From a virus, in IMG/VR virus record IMGVR_UViG_3300021181_000439, positions 1 to 47,846 of that record: DNA of 47,846 nucleotides. One strand, given 5' to 3'. This document shows, in pieces, positions 47,301 through 47,846 of this stretch (within the stretch, counting starts at the first letter, position 1; the number at the start of each line of letters is the position of its first letter). The notes under the pieces are model-generated. The model saw nothing but the letters and a program-made list of their open reading frames with translations, did not search any database and was not told where the DNA came from. Both the position numbers and the translations under genes were made by a program.

Positions 47301-47572
47301 AAGAGTTTTGTCCGAAATGTAAGCGCGATTTAGTTGCAGGAGATTTGCAGCGCTTCGAGACGCTCGTCGAACACGTCTCTGATCCCAATGCGTTCATGTA
47401 CCGAGAACCGCCGCTTCGACCGACGCTTGTCTGCCCGAACAGATGTTATGGCGCGTCTTTCTGGGATCACTGCGGTGACGCATATTCGGTTCCTGGCGCC
47501 ATCCGACGTTTTCTTTGGCGGCTGACGGACTACAGGTGGCCAGCGGCGATCGCTGTTCCAGACCTCCGATAA
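47297..47572 (+). CDS. zinc-ribbon protein
   Basis: The 91-residue protein starts at an ATGA overlap. It has CPKCKRD (residues 5-8) and CPNRC (about 46-50) as two Cys pairs, with a Trp-rich C-terminus. Not recognised beyond the zinc ribbon. Confidence 0.68.
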   Translation: MKEFCPKCKRDLVAGDLQRFETLVEHVSDPNAFMYREPPLRPTLVCPNRCYGASFWDHCGDAYSVPGAIRRFLWRLTDYRWPAAIAVPDLR

Positions 47573-47575
47573 CAC

Positions 47576-47600
47576 TTCGCAAAATGTTATACTTTGCGAA
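47576..47600 (+). promoter_or_regulatory. 8-bp dyad centred on a leaderless promoter
   Basis: TTCGCAAA (47576-47583) and TTTGCGAA (47593-47600) flank the -10 TGT-TATACT (hexamer 47588-47593), which ends 7 nt before the ATG at 47601. A repressor here would block RNA polymerase directly. Confidence 0.65.
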
Positions 47601-47846
47601 ATGAGCAAAGGCGGCCAAGCGTTCAGGAAGTCAGGAGATTGGTTCCACCCACATTTCCGCGAGATCATCCGAGCGATGATGAAACGCGATGGCCGGGACT
47701 TTAACCAGTGCGAACTTTGCCCAGTCTATATCCCTGACGGCAAGTACGAAATCCACCACACCAAATACGAAGGCGCGACCTATTACGATTTGCGGATTGT
47801 CTGTAGCTCCTGCAATCACAAGCCGGAGAATTGCTTGCTGTCCTAG
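47601..47846 (+). CDS. HNH endonuclease
   Basis: The 81-residue protein has the HNH/beta-beta-alpha-metal layout: CELCPVYIPD, then YEIHHTKYEGATYYDLRIVC and SSCNHKPENC. HH gives the catalytic and metal His; two Cys pairs hold a structural zinc. It resembles the small HNH proteins that help TerL at packaging ends of HK97-like phages, or free homing nucleases. The stop is the last base of the window, so it is probably complete. Confidence 0.88.
   Translation: MSKGGQAFRKSGDWFHPHFREIIRAMMKRDGRDFNQCELCPVYIPDGKYEIHHTKYEGATYYDLRIVCSSCNHKPENCLLS

Noticed and set aside
1-47846. tRNA genes, CRISPR arrays and insertion sequences
   Set aside because: No T-loop/anticodon pattern, no regular direct repeats with spacers, and no transposase frame with terminal repeats were seen by eye.
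1-47846. Terminal direct repeats indicating a circular or permuted genome
   Set aside because: The first and last bases show no shared sequence. The window simply begins and ends on gene boundaries.

Overview
This window is a complete or nearly complete genome of a temperate tailed phage (siphovirus-like, HK97-type capsid). It opens on the start codon of a tyrosine integrase and closes on the stop codon of an HNH nuclease gene. No tRNA, rRNA or CRISPR array was seen. Base composition is moderately GC-rich. Several single-gene cargo units are visibly more AT-rich.

Layout. 1-1621: integrase, a structured leader and an AlpA-like excisionase candidate, closed by strong terminators. 1637-5334: a plasmid-like block with a TraD/VirD4-type coupling ATPase carrying a DnaJ C-terminal-like tail, a replication-relaxation family protein and small acidic or zinc-ribbon proteins. 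5376-9382: accessory and replication genes (CHC2 zinc-finger primase-like protein, serine recombinase, VRR-NUC nuclease) with structured intergenic regions. 9385-12623: small secreted, membrane and coiled-coil proteins and a possible small terminase. 13084-37263: late genes in the usual order: TerL, portal-MuF fusion, fibre-like proteins, prohead protease/scaffold, major capsid, connectors, tail tube, frameshifted chaperone, tape measure, baseplate, fibres, two-domain lysin, holin-like protein. 38081-39064: about 1 kb without genes, packed with inverted repeats. 39065-47846: early-type operons with YopX-like proteins, RecB-like nuclease, a protein with an SSB-type tail, a stand-alone FtsK-gamma domain and HNH.

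The strongest unexpected signal is translational and transcriptional. At least 14 genes lack a Shine-Dalgarno sequence and instead have a TANNNT -10 hexamer, often with an extended TG-N, ending 6-9 nt before the ATG, so their mRNAs are probably leaderless. Genes inside operons instead overlap (ATGA) or follow within a few bases, and a few genes have ordinary Shine-Dalgarno leaders. Many late genes thus appear to have their own promoter, unlike a single long late operon.

Two other signals stand out. The gap 38081-39064 looks like one or two new structured noncoding RNAs. The TerL-portal junction carries two different antisense cargo genes, each flanked by a copy of the TerL 3' end and a portal-promoter-like sequence, which is a scar of recombination between related phages.

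The host is unresolved. The IGHNNPPE motif protein and the 5376-5627 protein resemble alphaproteobacterial families. The fibre-like proteins, the coupling ATPase/replication-relaxation pair and the leaderless style would also fit a candidate-phylum (Patescibacteria-like) host. Family assignments come from motif recognition, not database searches.
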